A DNA stretch of 64,000 bases, taken from assembly GCF_000498395.2 (NCBI RefSeq), contig NZ_CP010979.1, forward strand, positions 124,001 through 188,000. The letters are read 5' to 3'. The notes beneath the pieces are model-generated. The model made no database searches, was not told the DNA's origin, and worked only from the letters and a program-made list of their open reading frames with translations. This DNA is from Pseudomonas putida S13.1.2. GTDB lineage: Bacteria > Pseudomonadota > Gammaproteobacteria > Pseudomonadales > Pseudomonadaceae. Position numbers and translations under genes: made by a program. The number at the start of each line of letters is the position of its first letter. Position 1 is the stretch's first letter. Positions 19,971 to 28,511 of this stretch are shown here, piece after piece.

Positions 19971-20747
19971 ATGCTGGAGCTGACCGACACGCAGATCGGC
20001 ACCTGGGTCGCCACCTTCATCCTGCCGTTGTTCAGGGTGACTGCGGTGCTGATGACCATGCCGATCCTTGGCACCCGCATGCTGCCGGCGCGGGTGCGCC
20101 TGTACGTGGCGGTGGCCATTACCGTGGTGATCGTGCCGGCGCTGCCACCGTTGCCCGAATTCGACCCGCTAAGCCTGCGTGGCCTGTTGCTGTGCGCCGA
20201 ACAGATCATTGTGGGTGCGCTGTTCGGCCTGGCCTTGCAGTTGCTGTTCCAGGCTTTCGTGATTGCCGGGCAGATCGTCGCGGTGCAGATGGGTATGGCC
20301 TTCGCCTCGATGGTCGACCCTGCCAACGGCGTGAACGTCACGGTGATCAGCCAGTTCATGACCATGCTGGTGAGCGTGCTGTTCCTGTTGATGAACGGCC
20401 ACCTGGTGGTGTTCGAAGTGCTGACCGAAAGCTTTACCACCTTGCCGGTGGGCAATGCGCTGGTGGTCAACCAGTTCTGGGAGCTGGCCGGGCGGCTGGG
20501 ATGGGTCTTTGCGGCCGGCCTGTTGCTGATCCTGCCGGTGATTGCTGCCTTGCTGGTGGTGAACATTGCCTTCGGCGTGATGACCCGCGCCGCGCCGCAG
20601 TTGAACATCTTCTCCATTGGCTTTCCGCTGACCCTGGTCATGGGTATGTTCATTTTCTGGGTCGGCCTGGCCGATGTGCTGTCCCACTACCAGGCATTGG
20701 CCAGCGAAGCGCTGCAATGGCTGCGTGAACTGGCGAGGGCGCGCTGA
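19971..20747 (+). CDS. fliR: Flagellar export gate protein FliR
   Basis: FliR (258 residues) completes the FliP5Q4R1 gate. The sequence is highly hydrophobic, with about six membrane segments and the family motifs MPILGTRMLPARVRLYVAV, QMGMAFASMVDP and TRAAPQLNIFSIGFPLTL. It starts 7 bp after fliQ and ends 2 bp before flhB. Confidence 0.97.
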   Translation: MLELTDTQIGTWVATFILPLFRVTAVLMTMPILGTRMLPARVRLYVAVAITVVIVPALPPLPEFDPLSLRGLLLCAEQIIVGALFGLALQLLFQAFVIAGQIVAVQMGMAFASMVDPANGVNVTVISQFMTMLVSVLFLLMNGHLVVFEVLTESFTTLPVGNALVVNQFWELAGRLGWVFAAGLLLILPVIAALLVVNIAFGVMTRAAPQLNIFSIGFPLTLVMGMFIFWVGLADVLSHYQALASEALQWLRELARAR

Positions 20748-20749
20748 GC

Positions 20750-21892
20750 ATGGCAGAAAGCGAGAGCGGTCAGGACAAGACAGAAGACCCCACCGACAAG
20801 CGCAAGCGCGATGCCCGCGAGAAAGGCGAGATCGCCCGCTCCAAGGAGCTGAACACGGTGGCGGTGACCCTGGCTGGCGCCGGCGGCCTGCTGGCATTCG
20901 GCGGTCATATGGCCGAGACGTTGCTGAGCATCATGCGCATGAACTTCAGCCTGACCCGCGACATCATTGTCGACGAGCGGGCCATGGGCGCCTTCCTGCT
21001 GGCCTCGGGCAAGATGGCGATATGGGCGGTGCAGCCGGTGCTGATCCTGCTGTTCGTGATTTCCTTCGTGGCACCTATTGCCCTCAGCGGCTTCCTGTTC
21101 TCTGGCAGCTTGCTGCAGCCAAAATTCAGCCGCATGAACCCGTTATCGGGGATCAAGCGCATGTTCTCGATGAATAGCCTGACCGAGCTGCTCAAGGCGC
21201 TGGCGAAGTTCTTCGTGATCTTGATAGTGGCGGTGGTGGTGCTGTCCAACGACCGCCAGGCCTTGCTGGCGATTGCCAATGAGCCGATGGAGCAGGCGAT
21301 CATCCACAGCCTGCAGGTGGTGGGTTGGAGTGCCTTGTGGATGTCGGCCGGGCTGTTGCTGATTGCTGCGGCGGACGTGCCGTTCCAGCTGTACCAGACG
21401 CACAAGAAAATGAAGATGACCAAGCAGGAAGTGCGCGACGAGTACAAGGACAGCGAGGGCAAGCCGGAGGTCAAGCAACGCATTCGCCAACTGCAGCGCG
21501 AGATGTCGCAGCGGCGCATGATGGCGGCGGTGCCGCAGGCTGATGTGATCATTACCAACCCGACGCACTATGCGGTGGCCCTGCAGTACGACCCGGAGAA
21601 GGGCGGGGCGGCGCCGTTGCTGCTGGCCAAGGGTACCGACTTCATGGCCTTGAAGATTCGTGAGATTGGTGTGGAGCACAAGATCCAGATTCTCGAATCG
21701 CCGGCGCTGGCGCGGGCGATCTACTACTCCACCGAGCCTGAGCAGGAAATCCCTGCCGGCTTGTACCTGGCTGTGGCGCAGGTGCTGGCCTATGTGTTCC
21801 AGATCCGCCAGTACCGCGCCGGCAGGGGCAAGCGGCCAGAGCCGTTGAAAGAAGATTTGCCGATTCCGCCGGACCTGCGCCGCGACAGCTGA
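20750..21892 (+). CDS. flhB: Flagellar export switch protein FlhB
   Basis: FlhB (380 residues) controls export substrate specificity. It starts with the typical DKTEDPTDKRKRDAREKGEI segment, has four membrane spans and a cytoplasmic domain. The autocleavage motif NPTH is at residues 270-273 (ITNPTHYAVALQYDP). It is the last gene of the fliL operon. A shortened paralogue lacking the membrane part is at 44861-45202. Confidence 0.97.
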   Translation: MAESESGQDKTEDPTDKRKRDAREKGEIARSKELNTVAVTLAGAGGLLAFGGHMAETLLSIMRMNFSLTRDIIVDERAMGAFLLASGKMAIWAVQPVLILLFVISFVAPIALSGFLFSGSLLQPKFSRMNPLSGIKRMFSMNSLTELLKALAKFFVILIVAVVVLSNDRQALLAIANEPMEQAIIHSLQVVGWSALWMSAGLLLIAAADVPFQLYQTHKKMKMTKQEVRDEYKDSEGKPEVKQRIRQLQREMSQRRMMAAVPQADVIITNPTHYAVALQYDPEKGGAAPLLLAKGTDFMALKIREIGVEHKIQILESPALARAIYYSTEPEQEIPAGLYLAVAQVLAYVFQIRQYRAGRGKRPEPLKEDLPIPPDLRRDS

Positions 21893-21910
21893 CCTTGTGT
21901 CAGGGCTTTT

Positions 21911-21942
21911 GGCCTCTTCGCGGGCACGCCCGCTCCCACAGG
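21911..21942. repeat. Single REP copy with degraded partner
   Basis: GGCCTCTTCGCGGGCACGCC CGCTCCCACAGG is a full REP; the opposite arm is reduced to TGCCCGCGAAAGGGTCAGTA at about 21960-21979. It lies between flhB and the flhA promoter. Confidence 0.75.
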
Positions 21943-22011
21943 TAGTTTGGGGCTCTGGACTGCCCGCGAAAGGGTCAGTACAGACAACATAAATCTCCCG
22001 CCGAGCAAAGT

Positions 22012-22027
22012 TGGAAGGCTTCTTGCA
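22012..22027 (+). promoter_or_regulatory. Sigma-54 promoter of flhA-flhF-fleN
   Basis: TGGAAG-GCTTC-TTGCA has GG at 22013-22014 and GC at 22025-22026 (exact N10), 55 bp before flhA. Pseudomonas flhA is a known FleQ/RpoN target. Confidence 0.8.
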
Positions 22028-22082
22028 AAGCCACGCCCAGGCGCCCCCTGGGCGTCAAAGTTTTGCATCAAGAGGACTCGCG

Positions 22083-24212
22083 GTGGATCGCACTCAGTTA
22101 ATCAGCAACGCCCGCAACAACCTGGCCGGCCTCGGCCGGGGCAACCTGGGCGTGCCGCTGCTGCTGCTGGTGATGTTGGCAATGATGATGTTGCCGATAC
22201 CGCCGTTCCTGCTCGACGTGTTCTTCACCTTCAACATCGCCCTGTCGATCGTGGTGCTGCTGGTCTGTGTGTACGCCCTGCGCCCGCTGGACTTTGCCGC
22301 CTTCCCCACCATCCTGCTGGTGGCCACGCTGCTGCGCCTGGCCCTGAACGTGGCGTCCACCCGCGTGGTCATGCTGCATGGCCAGGAGGGCCACGGCGCT
22401 GCCGGCAAGGTGATCCAGGCCTTCGGCGAGGTGGTGATCGGCGGCAACTACGTGGTCGGTGGCGTGGTGTTTGCCATCCTCATGATCATCAACTTCGTGG
22501 TGGTGACCAAGGGTGCCGGGCGTATTTCGGAGGTGAGCGCGCGTTTCACTCTCGATGCCATGCCCGGCAAGCAGATGGCCATCGACGCCGACCTCAACGC
22601 CGGCCTGATCGACCAGGCCCAGGCCAAGCACCGCCGTGCCGAGGTGGCGCAAGAGGCCGAGTTCTACGGCTCGATGGACGGTGCCAGCAAGTTCGTGCGC
22701 GGTGACGCCATCGCCGGCCTGCTGATCCTGTTCATCAACCTTATCGGTGGCATGCTGATCGGCATGCTGCAACACGGCATGACCTTCGGCGATGCCGGCA
22801 AGGTGTATGCCTTGCTGACCATCGGTGACGGTTTGGTGGCGCAATTGCCATCACTGCTGCTGTCCACCGCCGCCGCGATCATGGTTACCCGCGCCTCGGG
22901 CTCCGAGGACATGGGCAAGCTGATCAACCGGCAGATGTTCGATTCGCCCAAGGCCCTGGCGGTGTCCGGCGCGCTGATGATCGTGATGGGGCTGGTGCCG
23001 GGCATGCCCCACGTGGCCTTCCTCAGCCTTGGCCTGCTGGCCTGTGGCGGCGCCTACCTGGTGTGGAAGAAGCAGCACAAGGCCAAGCTGGACGCGCAGC
23101 AGGAGGCGCAGCGCCAGCAAGACCTGCTGCCCTCGCCGCAGCGCGCGCTTGATACCAAGGAGCTGGGCTGGGACGACGTGACGCCCATCGACATGATCGG
23201 CCTGGAAGTCGGCTACCGGCTGATCCCGCTGGTCGATCGCAACCAGGGCGGCCAGTTGCTGGCGCGGATCAAGGGGGTGCGCAAGAAGCTGTCCCAGGAC
23301 CTGGGTTTCCTCATGCCCACCGTGCACATTCGCGATAACCTCGACCTGCAGCCCAGCGCCTATCGCCTGACCCTGATGGGGGTGATCCTGGCAGAAGCGG
23401 AGATTTACCCGGACCGGGAGCTGGCGATCAACCCCGGGCAAGTGTTCGGCACCCTGAACGGGATTGCCGCGCGTGACCCGGCGTTTGGCCTGGAGGCTGT
23501 GTGGATCGACGTCGGCCAGCGGTCCCAGGCGCAGTCGCTGGGCTACACCGTGGTCGACGCAAGCACCGTGGTGGCTACCCACCTCAACCAGATCCTGCAG
23601 AAGCACTGCCATGAGCTGATTGGCCACGAAGAGGTTCAGCAACTGTTGCAGGTACTGTCCAAGGCATCGCCTAAACTGGCAGAAGAGCTGGTGCCGGGTG
23701 TCATTTCCTTGTCGGGCCTGCTCAAGGTGCTGCAAGCGCTGTTGTCGGAACAGGTGCCGGTGCGTGATATTCGCAGTATTGCCGAAGCCATCGCGAACAA
23801 CGCCGGCAAGAGTCAAGATACCGCCGCGCTGGTGGCGGCGGTGCGCGTCGGATTGTGTCGCGCCATCGTGCAAAGCATTGTCGGCGTTGAGTCGGAGCTG
23901 CCAGTGATTACCTTGGAGCCAAGGTTGGAACAGATTTTGCTCAATAGTCTGCAAAGGGCCGGGCAAGGTCAGGAAGATGGTGTTCTTCTGGAGCCGAGCA
24001 TGGCCGAGAAGCTGCAACGTTCGCTGATCGAAGCGGCCCAGCGCCAGGAAATGCAGGGCCAGCCGGCCATCCTGCTGGTCGCCGGCCCGATCCGCGCCAT
24101 GCTGTCGCGTTTCGGCCGCCTGGCTGTACCGAATTTGCATGTTCTGGCGTATCAGGAAATACCGGACAACAAGCAAGTCACCATCGTTGCCACCGTGGGC
24201 CCTAACGGCTGA
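22083..24212 (+). CDS. flhA: Flagellar export gate protein FlhA
   Basis: FlhA (709 residues) is the main export-gate protein, with a proton-conducting membrane half and a cytoplasmic nonamer ring that docks chaperone-substrate complexes. GTG 22083 is chosen: it gives MDRTQLISNARNNL and follows AAGAGGAC, and an earlier in-frame codon would lie inside the sigma-54 promoter. About eight membrane segments cover residues 1-320, with the FHIPEP signature region around DAMPGKQMAIDADLNAGLID. The cytoplasmic domain runs to the end. Confidence 0.97.
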   Translation: MDRTQLISNARNNLAGLGRGNLGVPLLLLVMLAMMMLPIPPFLLDVFFTFNIALSIVVLLVCVYALRPLDFAAFPTILLVATLLRLALNVASTRVVMLHGQEGHGAAGKVIQAFGEVVIGGNYVVGGVVFAILMIINFVVVTKGAGRISEVSARFTLDAMPGKQMAIDADLNAGLIDQAQAKHRRAEVAQEAEFYGSMDGASKFVRGDAIAGLLILFINLIGGMLIGMLQHGMTFGDAGKVYALLTIGDGLVAQLPSLLLSTAAAIMVTRASGSEDMGKLINRQMFDSPKALAVSGALMIVMGLVPGMPHVAFLSLGLLACGGAYLVWKKQHKAKLDAQQEAQRQQDLLPSPQRALDTKELGWDDVTPIDMIGLEVGYRLIPLVDRNQGGQLLARIKGVRKKLSQDLGFLMPTVHIRDNLDLQPSAYRLTLMGVILAEAEIYPDRELAINPGQVFGTLNGIAARDPAFGLEAVWIDVGQRSQAQSLGYTVVDASTVVATHLNQILQKHCHELIGHEEVQQLLQVLSKASPKLAEELVPGVISLSGLLKVLQALLSEQVPVRDIRSIAEAIANNAGKSQDTAALVAAVRVGLCRAIVQSIVGVESELPVITLEPRLEQILLNSLQRAGQGQEDGVLLEPSMAEKLQRSLIEAAQRQEMQGQPAILLVAGPIRAMLSRFGRLAVPNLHVLAYQEIPDNKQVTIVATVGPNG

Positions 24213-24223
24213 GGTAGTGGATA

Positions 24224-25531
24224 ATGCAAGTTAAGCGATTTTTCGCCGCCGATATGCGTCAGGCCATGAAACTGGTCCGTGACGAGCTGGGCGCCGATGC
24301 CGCGATCATTGGCAACCGCCGTATTGCCGGTGGTGTCGAACTGACGGCCGCGCTGGACTACAAGCTGTCCGCCCTGGCCCCGCGTGTGCCCAACGCCGAG
24401 CTGGAAGAAGAGCTGCGCAAGACCCATACGCGCATCGCCACTGCCCAGGCCGAGCTGGACCACCGCCAGGACAGCAGCGACAACAACCGCCAATTGTTTG
24501 CCGGGCAGTCGCTGACGGCCGCCGAGCCGTTGATCGAGCCGCACGTCGATGCCCCTGAGGCTGCCGCTGCCCCTGCTGCGGCGCCGGTCGACCCGCGCCT
24601 GTTCGATGCCATGCGCTCCGAGCTGTCGGGCCTGCGCGAGCTGCTGGAAGTGCAGCTCGGTTCGCTGGCCTGGACCCAGCTGCAGGGCAGCAAGCCACAG
24701 CAGGCCAACCTCTGGCGCCGCTTGCAGCGCATCGGCCTGTCCGGGCCGATCGCCCGTGAGTTGCTGGACCTGACCACCGAGATCGAAGAGCCTCGCCAGG
24801 CTTGGCGCATGCTGCTGGCGCACCTGGCGCGGATGATCGACATTCCTGAAATCGAGCCGATCGAAGAGGGTGGGGTGATTGCCATGGTTGGCCCGGCCGG
24901 CATGGGCAAGACCACCACCCTGGCCAAGCTGGCGGCCCGCTACGTGCTCAAGTACGGCGCGCAGAACCTGGCGCTGGTGAGCATGGACAGCTTCCGTATC
25001 GGCGCCCAGGAGCAGCTCAAGACCTTGGGCCGCATCCTCAACGTGCCAGTGACCTACGTCGACCCGGGGCAGTCGCTGGCTGCGGCGCTGGAACCGCTGT
25101 TGCGCAAGCGCGTCGTGCTGATCGATACCGCCGGCCTGCAGGCCAGCGATCCGGCCCTGCGCATGCAGCTGGAAACCCTGGCCGGGCGTGGCATTGCCGC
25201 GAAGAATTACCTGGTGCTGGCCACCACCAGCCAAAAGCAGGTACTGACCGCCGCCTACCACAGCTACAAGCGCTGTGGCCTGGCCGGTTGTATCCTGACC
25301 AAGCTGGATGAAACGGCAAGCCTTGGCGATGTGTTGAGCCTTGCCATCAGTCATGAACTGCCCGTGGCCTATCTGACCGATGGCCCGCGCATCCCGGACG
25401 ACCTGCACCTGCCGCGCGGCCACCAGCTGGTTTCCCGTGCGGTCAATGTGCAGCAGCAGGACGAGCCCAGCGAAGAGGCCATGGCCGACATGTTCGCTGA
25501 TCTCTATCACAACCCCCGGCGGGCGGGTTGA
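24224..25531 (+). CDS. flhF: SRP-like GTPase FlhF, polar flagellum placement
   Basis: FlhF (435 residues) recruits early flagellar parts to the cell pole. The N-terminal basic domain (MQVKRFFAADMRQAMKLVRDE) is followed by a variable linker and the SRP-family NG domain. P-loop: GPAGMGKTTTLAKLAARY (about 224-241); other motifs are MDSFRIGAQEQL, LIDTAGL and TKLDE. It works with FleN, which lies downstream. Confidence 0.97.
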   Translation: MQVKRFFAADMRQAMKLVRDELGADAAIIGNRRIAGGVELTAALDYKLSALAPRVPNAELEEELRKTHTRIATAQAELDHRQDSSDNNRQLFAGQSLTAAEPLIEPHVDAPEAAAAPAAAPVDPRLFDAMRSELSGLRELLEVQLGSLAWTQLQGSKPQQANLWRRLQRIGLSGPIARELLDLTTEIEEPRQAWRMLLAHLARMIDIPEIEPIEEGGVIAMVGPAGMGKTTTLAKLAARYVLKYGAQNLALVSMDSFRIGAQEQLKTLGRILNVPVTYVDPGQSLAAALEPLLRKRVVLIDTAGLQASDPALRMQLETLAGRGIAAKNYLVLATTSQKQVLTAAYHSYKRCGLAGCILTKLDETASLGDVLSLAISHELPVAYLTDGPRIPDDLHLPRGHQLVSRAVNVQQQDEPSEEAMADMFADLYHNPRRAG

Positions 25532-25624
25532 CCATGAAGCGTGTGCAAAGTAGCTATGCCAAGGGGTACGCAGAATTGCCCCACGTGTGGCCTGAGTCCC
25601 AGCGAGACAAGGTAAAGAACAGAC

Positions 25625-26458
25625 ATGGGTAGCATGCATCCCGTACAGGTGATCGCCGTGACCGGTGGCAAAGGTGGCGTCGGCAAGACTAACGTTTCAG
25701 TGAACTTGTCCCTGGCGCTGGCCGAACTCGGCCGCAGGGTCATGCTGCTTGACGCGGACCTGGGCCTGGCCAACGTCGACGTTTTGCTGGGCCTTACCCC
25801 CAAACGTACCCTGGCTGATGTCATCGAAGGGCGCTGCGAGCTGCGTGACGTGATGTTGCAAGGCCCTGGCGGCGTGCGCATCGTCCCCGCGGCCTCGGGC
25901 ACCCAGAGCATGGTGCACCTGGCCCCGGCCCAGCATGCCGGGCTGATCCAGGCGTTCAGTGAAGTGGGTGACAACCTCGACGTACTGGTGATCGACACTG
26001 CGGCGGGGATTGGTGAGTCGGTGGTCAGCTTCGTTCGCGCCGCCCAGGAAGTCCTGCTGGTGGTCTGCGACGAGCCCACCTCGATCACCGATGCCTACGC
26101 CCTGATCAAACTGCTCAACCGCGACTACGGGATGAATCGTTTCCGCGTGCTGGCCAACATGGCGCAAAGCCCGCAGGAAGGGCGCAACCTGTTCGCCAAG
26201 CTGACCAAGGTCACCGACCGCTTCCTCGACGTGGCCCTGCAGTACGTGGGCGCGGTGCCGTACGACGAGTGTGTGCGCAAGGCGGTGCAGAAGCAGCGCG
26301 CCGTCTACGAAGCCTTCCCGCGTTCCAAGTGCGCGCTGGCCTTCAAGGCGATTGCCCAGAAGGTTGACAGCTGGCCGCTGCCAGCCAATCCGCGCGGCCA
26401 CCTGGAATTCTTTGTCGAGCGCCTGGTGCAACCCACCAGCGCGGGACCCGTGCTATGA
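25625..26458 (+). CDS. fleN: Flagellar number regulator FleN (FlhG), MinD-like ATPase
   Basis: FleN (277 residues) is a ParA/MinD-type ATPase that binds FleQ and restrains flagellar number. The deviant Walker A is GGKGGVGKTNVSVNLSLAL; Walker A' and B are MLLDADLGLANVDVLLGL and LVIDTAAGIGESVVSF. The 93-bp gap after flhF holds no gene. It overlaps fliA by 4 bp (ATGA), suggesting coupling. Confidence 0.97.
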   Translation: MGSMHPVQVIAVTGGKGGVGKTNVSVNLSLALAELGRRVMLLDADLGLANVDVLLGLTPKRTLADVIEGRCELRDVMLQGPGGVRIVPAASGTQSMVHLAPAQHAGLIQAFSEVGDNLDVLVIDTAAGIGESVVSFVRAAQEVLLVVCDEPTSITDAYALIKLLNRDYGMNRFRVLANMAQSPQEGRNLFAKLTKVTDRFLDVALQYVGAVPYDECVRKAVQKQRAVYEAFPRSKCALAFKAIAQKVDSWPLPANPRGHLEFFVERLVQPTSAGPVL

Positions 26459-27195
26459 ATGCCAGCGGCTTCAAGATGTACAGCCGGGCAGCGAAAGACG
26501 CCCAGTACGAGCTGATCGAACGCTACGCCCCGCTGGTCAAGCGCATTGCCTACCACCTGTTGGCGCGGTTGCCGGCCAACGTGCAGGTCGAGGACCTGAT
26601 CCAGGCCGGCATGATCGGCCTGCTTGAAGTGGCCAACAAGTATGACGCCAGCAAAGGCGCCAGCTTTGAAACCTATGCCGGCATCCGCATCCGCGGGGCC
26701 ATGCTGGACGAGGTGCGCAAGGGCGACTGGGCACCGCGTTCGGTGCACCGCAACACCCGCATGGTCAGTGACGCGATGCGTGCCGTTGAAGCCAGAACCG
26801 GCCGAGACGCTAAAGATCATGAAGTTGCTGCCGAACTCCAATTGAGTCTCGATGATTACTACGGGATCTTGAACGATACCCTGGGCAGCCGCCTGTTCAG
26901 CTTTGACGACCTGTTGCAGGACGGCGAGCACGAAGGGCTGCACGAGGACGGCGCCAGTGGCCATGTCGAACCTGCGCGTGGCCTGGAGGACGAGCGCTTC
27001 CAGGCTGCCCTGACCGAGGCCATTGCCAACCTGCCGGAGCGTGAGCGCCTGGTGCTGGCGCTGTACTACGACGAAGAGCTGAACCTCAAGGAAATCGGCG
27101 AGGTGCTTGGGGTCAGCGAGTCGCGGGTCAGCCAGCTGCACAGCCAGTGTGCCGCTCGGTTGCGCAGCCGCCTGGGGGAATGGCGGGCACGTTGA
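26455..27195 (+). CDS. fliA: Flagellar sigma factor FliA (sigma-28)
   Basis: FliA (246 residues) directs transcription of late genes such as fliC and is held by FlgM until hook completion. Region 2 is clear (RYAPLVKRIAYHLLARLPANV to ASFETYAGIRIRGAMLDEVRKGDW) and region 4 ends with LNLKEIGEVLGVSESRVSQL. Its link with HsbA (12534-12839), an FlgM-binding switch in P. aeruginosa, is known from related species. Confidence 0.97.
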   Translation: MNASGFKMYSRAAKDAQYELIERYAPLVKRIAYHLLARLPANVQVEDLIQAGMIGLLEVANKYDASKGASFETYAGIRIRGAMLDEVRKGDWAPRSVHRNTRMVSDAMRAVEARTGRDAKDHEVAAELQLSLDDYYGILNDTLGSRLFSFDDLLQDGEHEGLHEDGASGHVEPARGLEDERFQAALTEAIANLPERERLVLALYYDEELNLKEIGEVLGVSESRVSQLHSQCAARLRSRLGEWRAR

Positions 27196-27261
27196 GCCCG
27201 GTGTCGTTGCAGTCGTTTTCCACGTGCTTTTTCCACGTTGTACCGAATTGAATGAGTGCGT

Positions 27262-27277
27262 GCCCGGTCGGCCGGGC
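27262..27277 (+). terminator. GC hairpin between fliA and cheY
   Basis: GCCCGG-TCGG-CCGGGC can form a tight six-pair stem-loop, but no T-run follows, so it is at most a weak terminator or a processing signal. It separates the flhA-fliA set from the chemotaxis genes. Confidence 0.3.
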
Positions 27278-27303
27278 GCGTTTGAGACTGCTTGGAGGTC
27301 TAA

Positions 27304-27690
27304 TTGGACAAGAACATGAAAATCCTCATCGTTGACGACTTTTCGACGATGCGGCGGATCATCAAGAACCTGTTGCGTGACCTGGGCTTCACCAACACCG
27401 AAGAAGCCGACGATGGCACCACGGCGCTGCCGATGCTGCAAAGGGGCGCCTACGACTTCCTGGTAACCGACTGGAACATGCCCGGCATGTCCGGCATCGA
27501 CTTGCTGCGCAAAGTGCGTGCCGACGAGCAACTGAAGCACTTGCCTGTGCTTATGGTGACCGCTGAGGCCAAGCGCGACCAGATCATCGAAGCGGCCCAG
27601 GCCGGCGTCAATGGCTATGTCGTCAAGCCGTTCACCGCCCAGGTGCTCAAAGAAAAGATCGAGAAGATCTTCGAACGCGTCAACGGCTGA
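27304..27690 (+). CDS. cheY: Chemotaxis response regulator CheY
   Basis: CheY-P binds FliM and changes motor rotation. It is a single receiver domain with the phospho-acceptor Asp in [13 protein letters not shown] (Asp56 from the TTG start, Asp52 from the internal ATG), the acidic pair DD near the N-terminus and conserved Lys in VVKPFT. GGAGG at 27294-27298 is 5 nt before TTG 27304 but 17 nt before ATG 27316, so TTG looks like the true initiation codon (128 residues), although the family usually starts at MKILIVDDF. Confidence 0.93.
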   Translation: MDKNMKILIVDDFSTMRRIIKNLLRDLGFTNTEEADDGTTALPMLQRGAYDFLVTDWNMPGMSGIDLLRKVRADEQLKHLPVLMVTAEAKRDQIIEAAQAGVNGYVVKPFTAQVLKEKIEKIFERVNG

Positions 27691-27710
27691 GTCACGTCAG
27701 GGGGCGCGCC

Positions 27711-28499
27711 ATGGATTCATCACAAACGTCATTGGGCGAGTTCGAATCGACCCTGAAGAAACATGCCCAGGAGTTGGTCGAAAGCCTGGAGCGGGGTCGT
27801 TTCGGCGAGGCGGTACAGCTGATTCACGAGCTGAACCAGACCCGCGACCGTGGCCTGTATCAGGAAGTCGGCAAGCTCACCCGCGAGTTGCACAGCGCTA
27901 TCGTCAGTTTCCAGATCGACCCGACCATGCCACAGGCTGAGGAGGTGTCGCAGATTACCGACGCTACCGAGCGCCTGTCTTACGTGGTCAAGCTGACCGA
28001 AGGGGCGGCCAACCGCACCATGGACCTGGTCGAAGAAAGCACCCCGGTGCTCAACGACCTGTCCAGCGAAGCCAAGGCCCTGAGTACCGACTGGCAGCGC
28101 TTCATGCGCCGCGAGGTGGCTGCGCCAGAGTTCCGCGAGCTGGTCAAACGCGTCGACAGTTTCCTGACGCACAGCGCTGAAGGTAACCGCAAGGTTGCCG
28201 GCCATCTCAACGATATTCTGCTGGCTCAGGACTATCAGGACCTGACCGGCCAGGTGATCAAGCGCGTCACCAGCCTGGTGACCGAGGTGGAAAGCAACCT
28301 GCTCAAACTGGTGCTGATGGCCAGCCAGGTCGACCGTTTTGCTGGTATCCAGCATGACCACGATCAACTGCGCGCAGAAAAAGATCTAGAAAAACATCCG
28401 ACTCGGGGTGAAGGTCCGCAGATTCATGCCGATAAGCGTGAAGACGTTGTGTCCGGTCAGGACGATGTCGATGATTTGCTGTCCAGCCTGGGTTTTTAA
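27711..28499 (+). CDS. cheZ: CheY-P phosphatase CheZ
   Basis: CheZ (262 residues) dephosphorylates CheY-P. It is mainly helical, with the active-site region DYQDLTGQVIKRVTSLV, where the catalytic Gln resides. The C-terminal CheY-docking peptide, QDDVDDLLSSLGF, is typical. It lies 20 bp after cheY and 12 bp before cheA. Confidence 0.96.
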   Translation: MDSSQTSLGEFESTLKKHAQELVESLERGRFGEAVQLIHELNQTRDRGLYQEVGKLTRELHSAIVSFQIDPTMPQAEEVSQITDATERLSYVVKLTEGAANRTMDLVEESTPVLNDLSSEAKALSTDWQRFMRREVAAPEFRELVKRVDSFLTHSAEGNRKVAGHLNDILLAQDYQDLTGQVIKRVTSLVTEVESNLLKLVLMASQVDRFAGIQHDHDQLRAEKDLEKHPTRGEGPQIHADKREDVVSGQDDVDDLLSSLGF

Positions 28500-28511
28500 G
28501 GAGCACGTTTG

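Noticed and set aside
28428..28435. GCCGATAA, a FliA (sigma-28) -10-like sequence upstream of cheA
   Set aside because: No matching -35 (TAAA or TCAAG type) at the required spacing, and it lies inside cheZ coding sequence.
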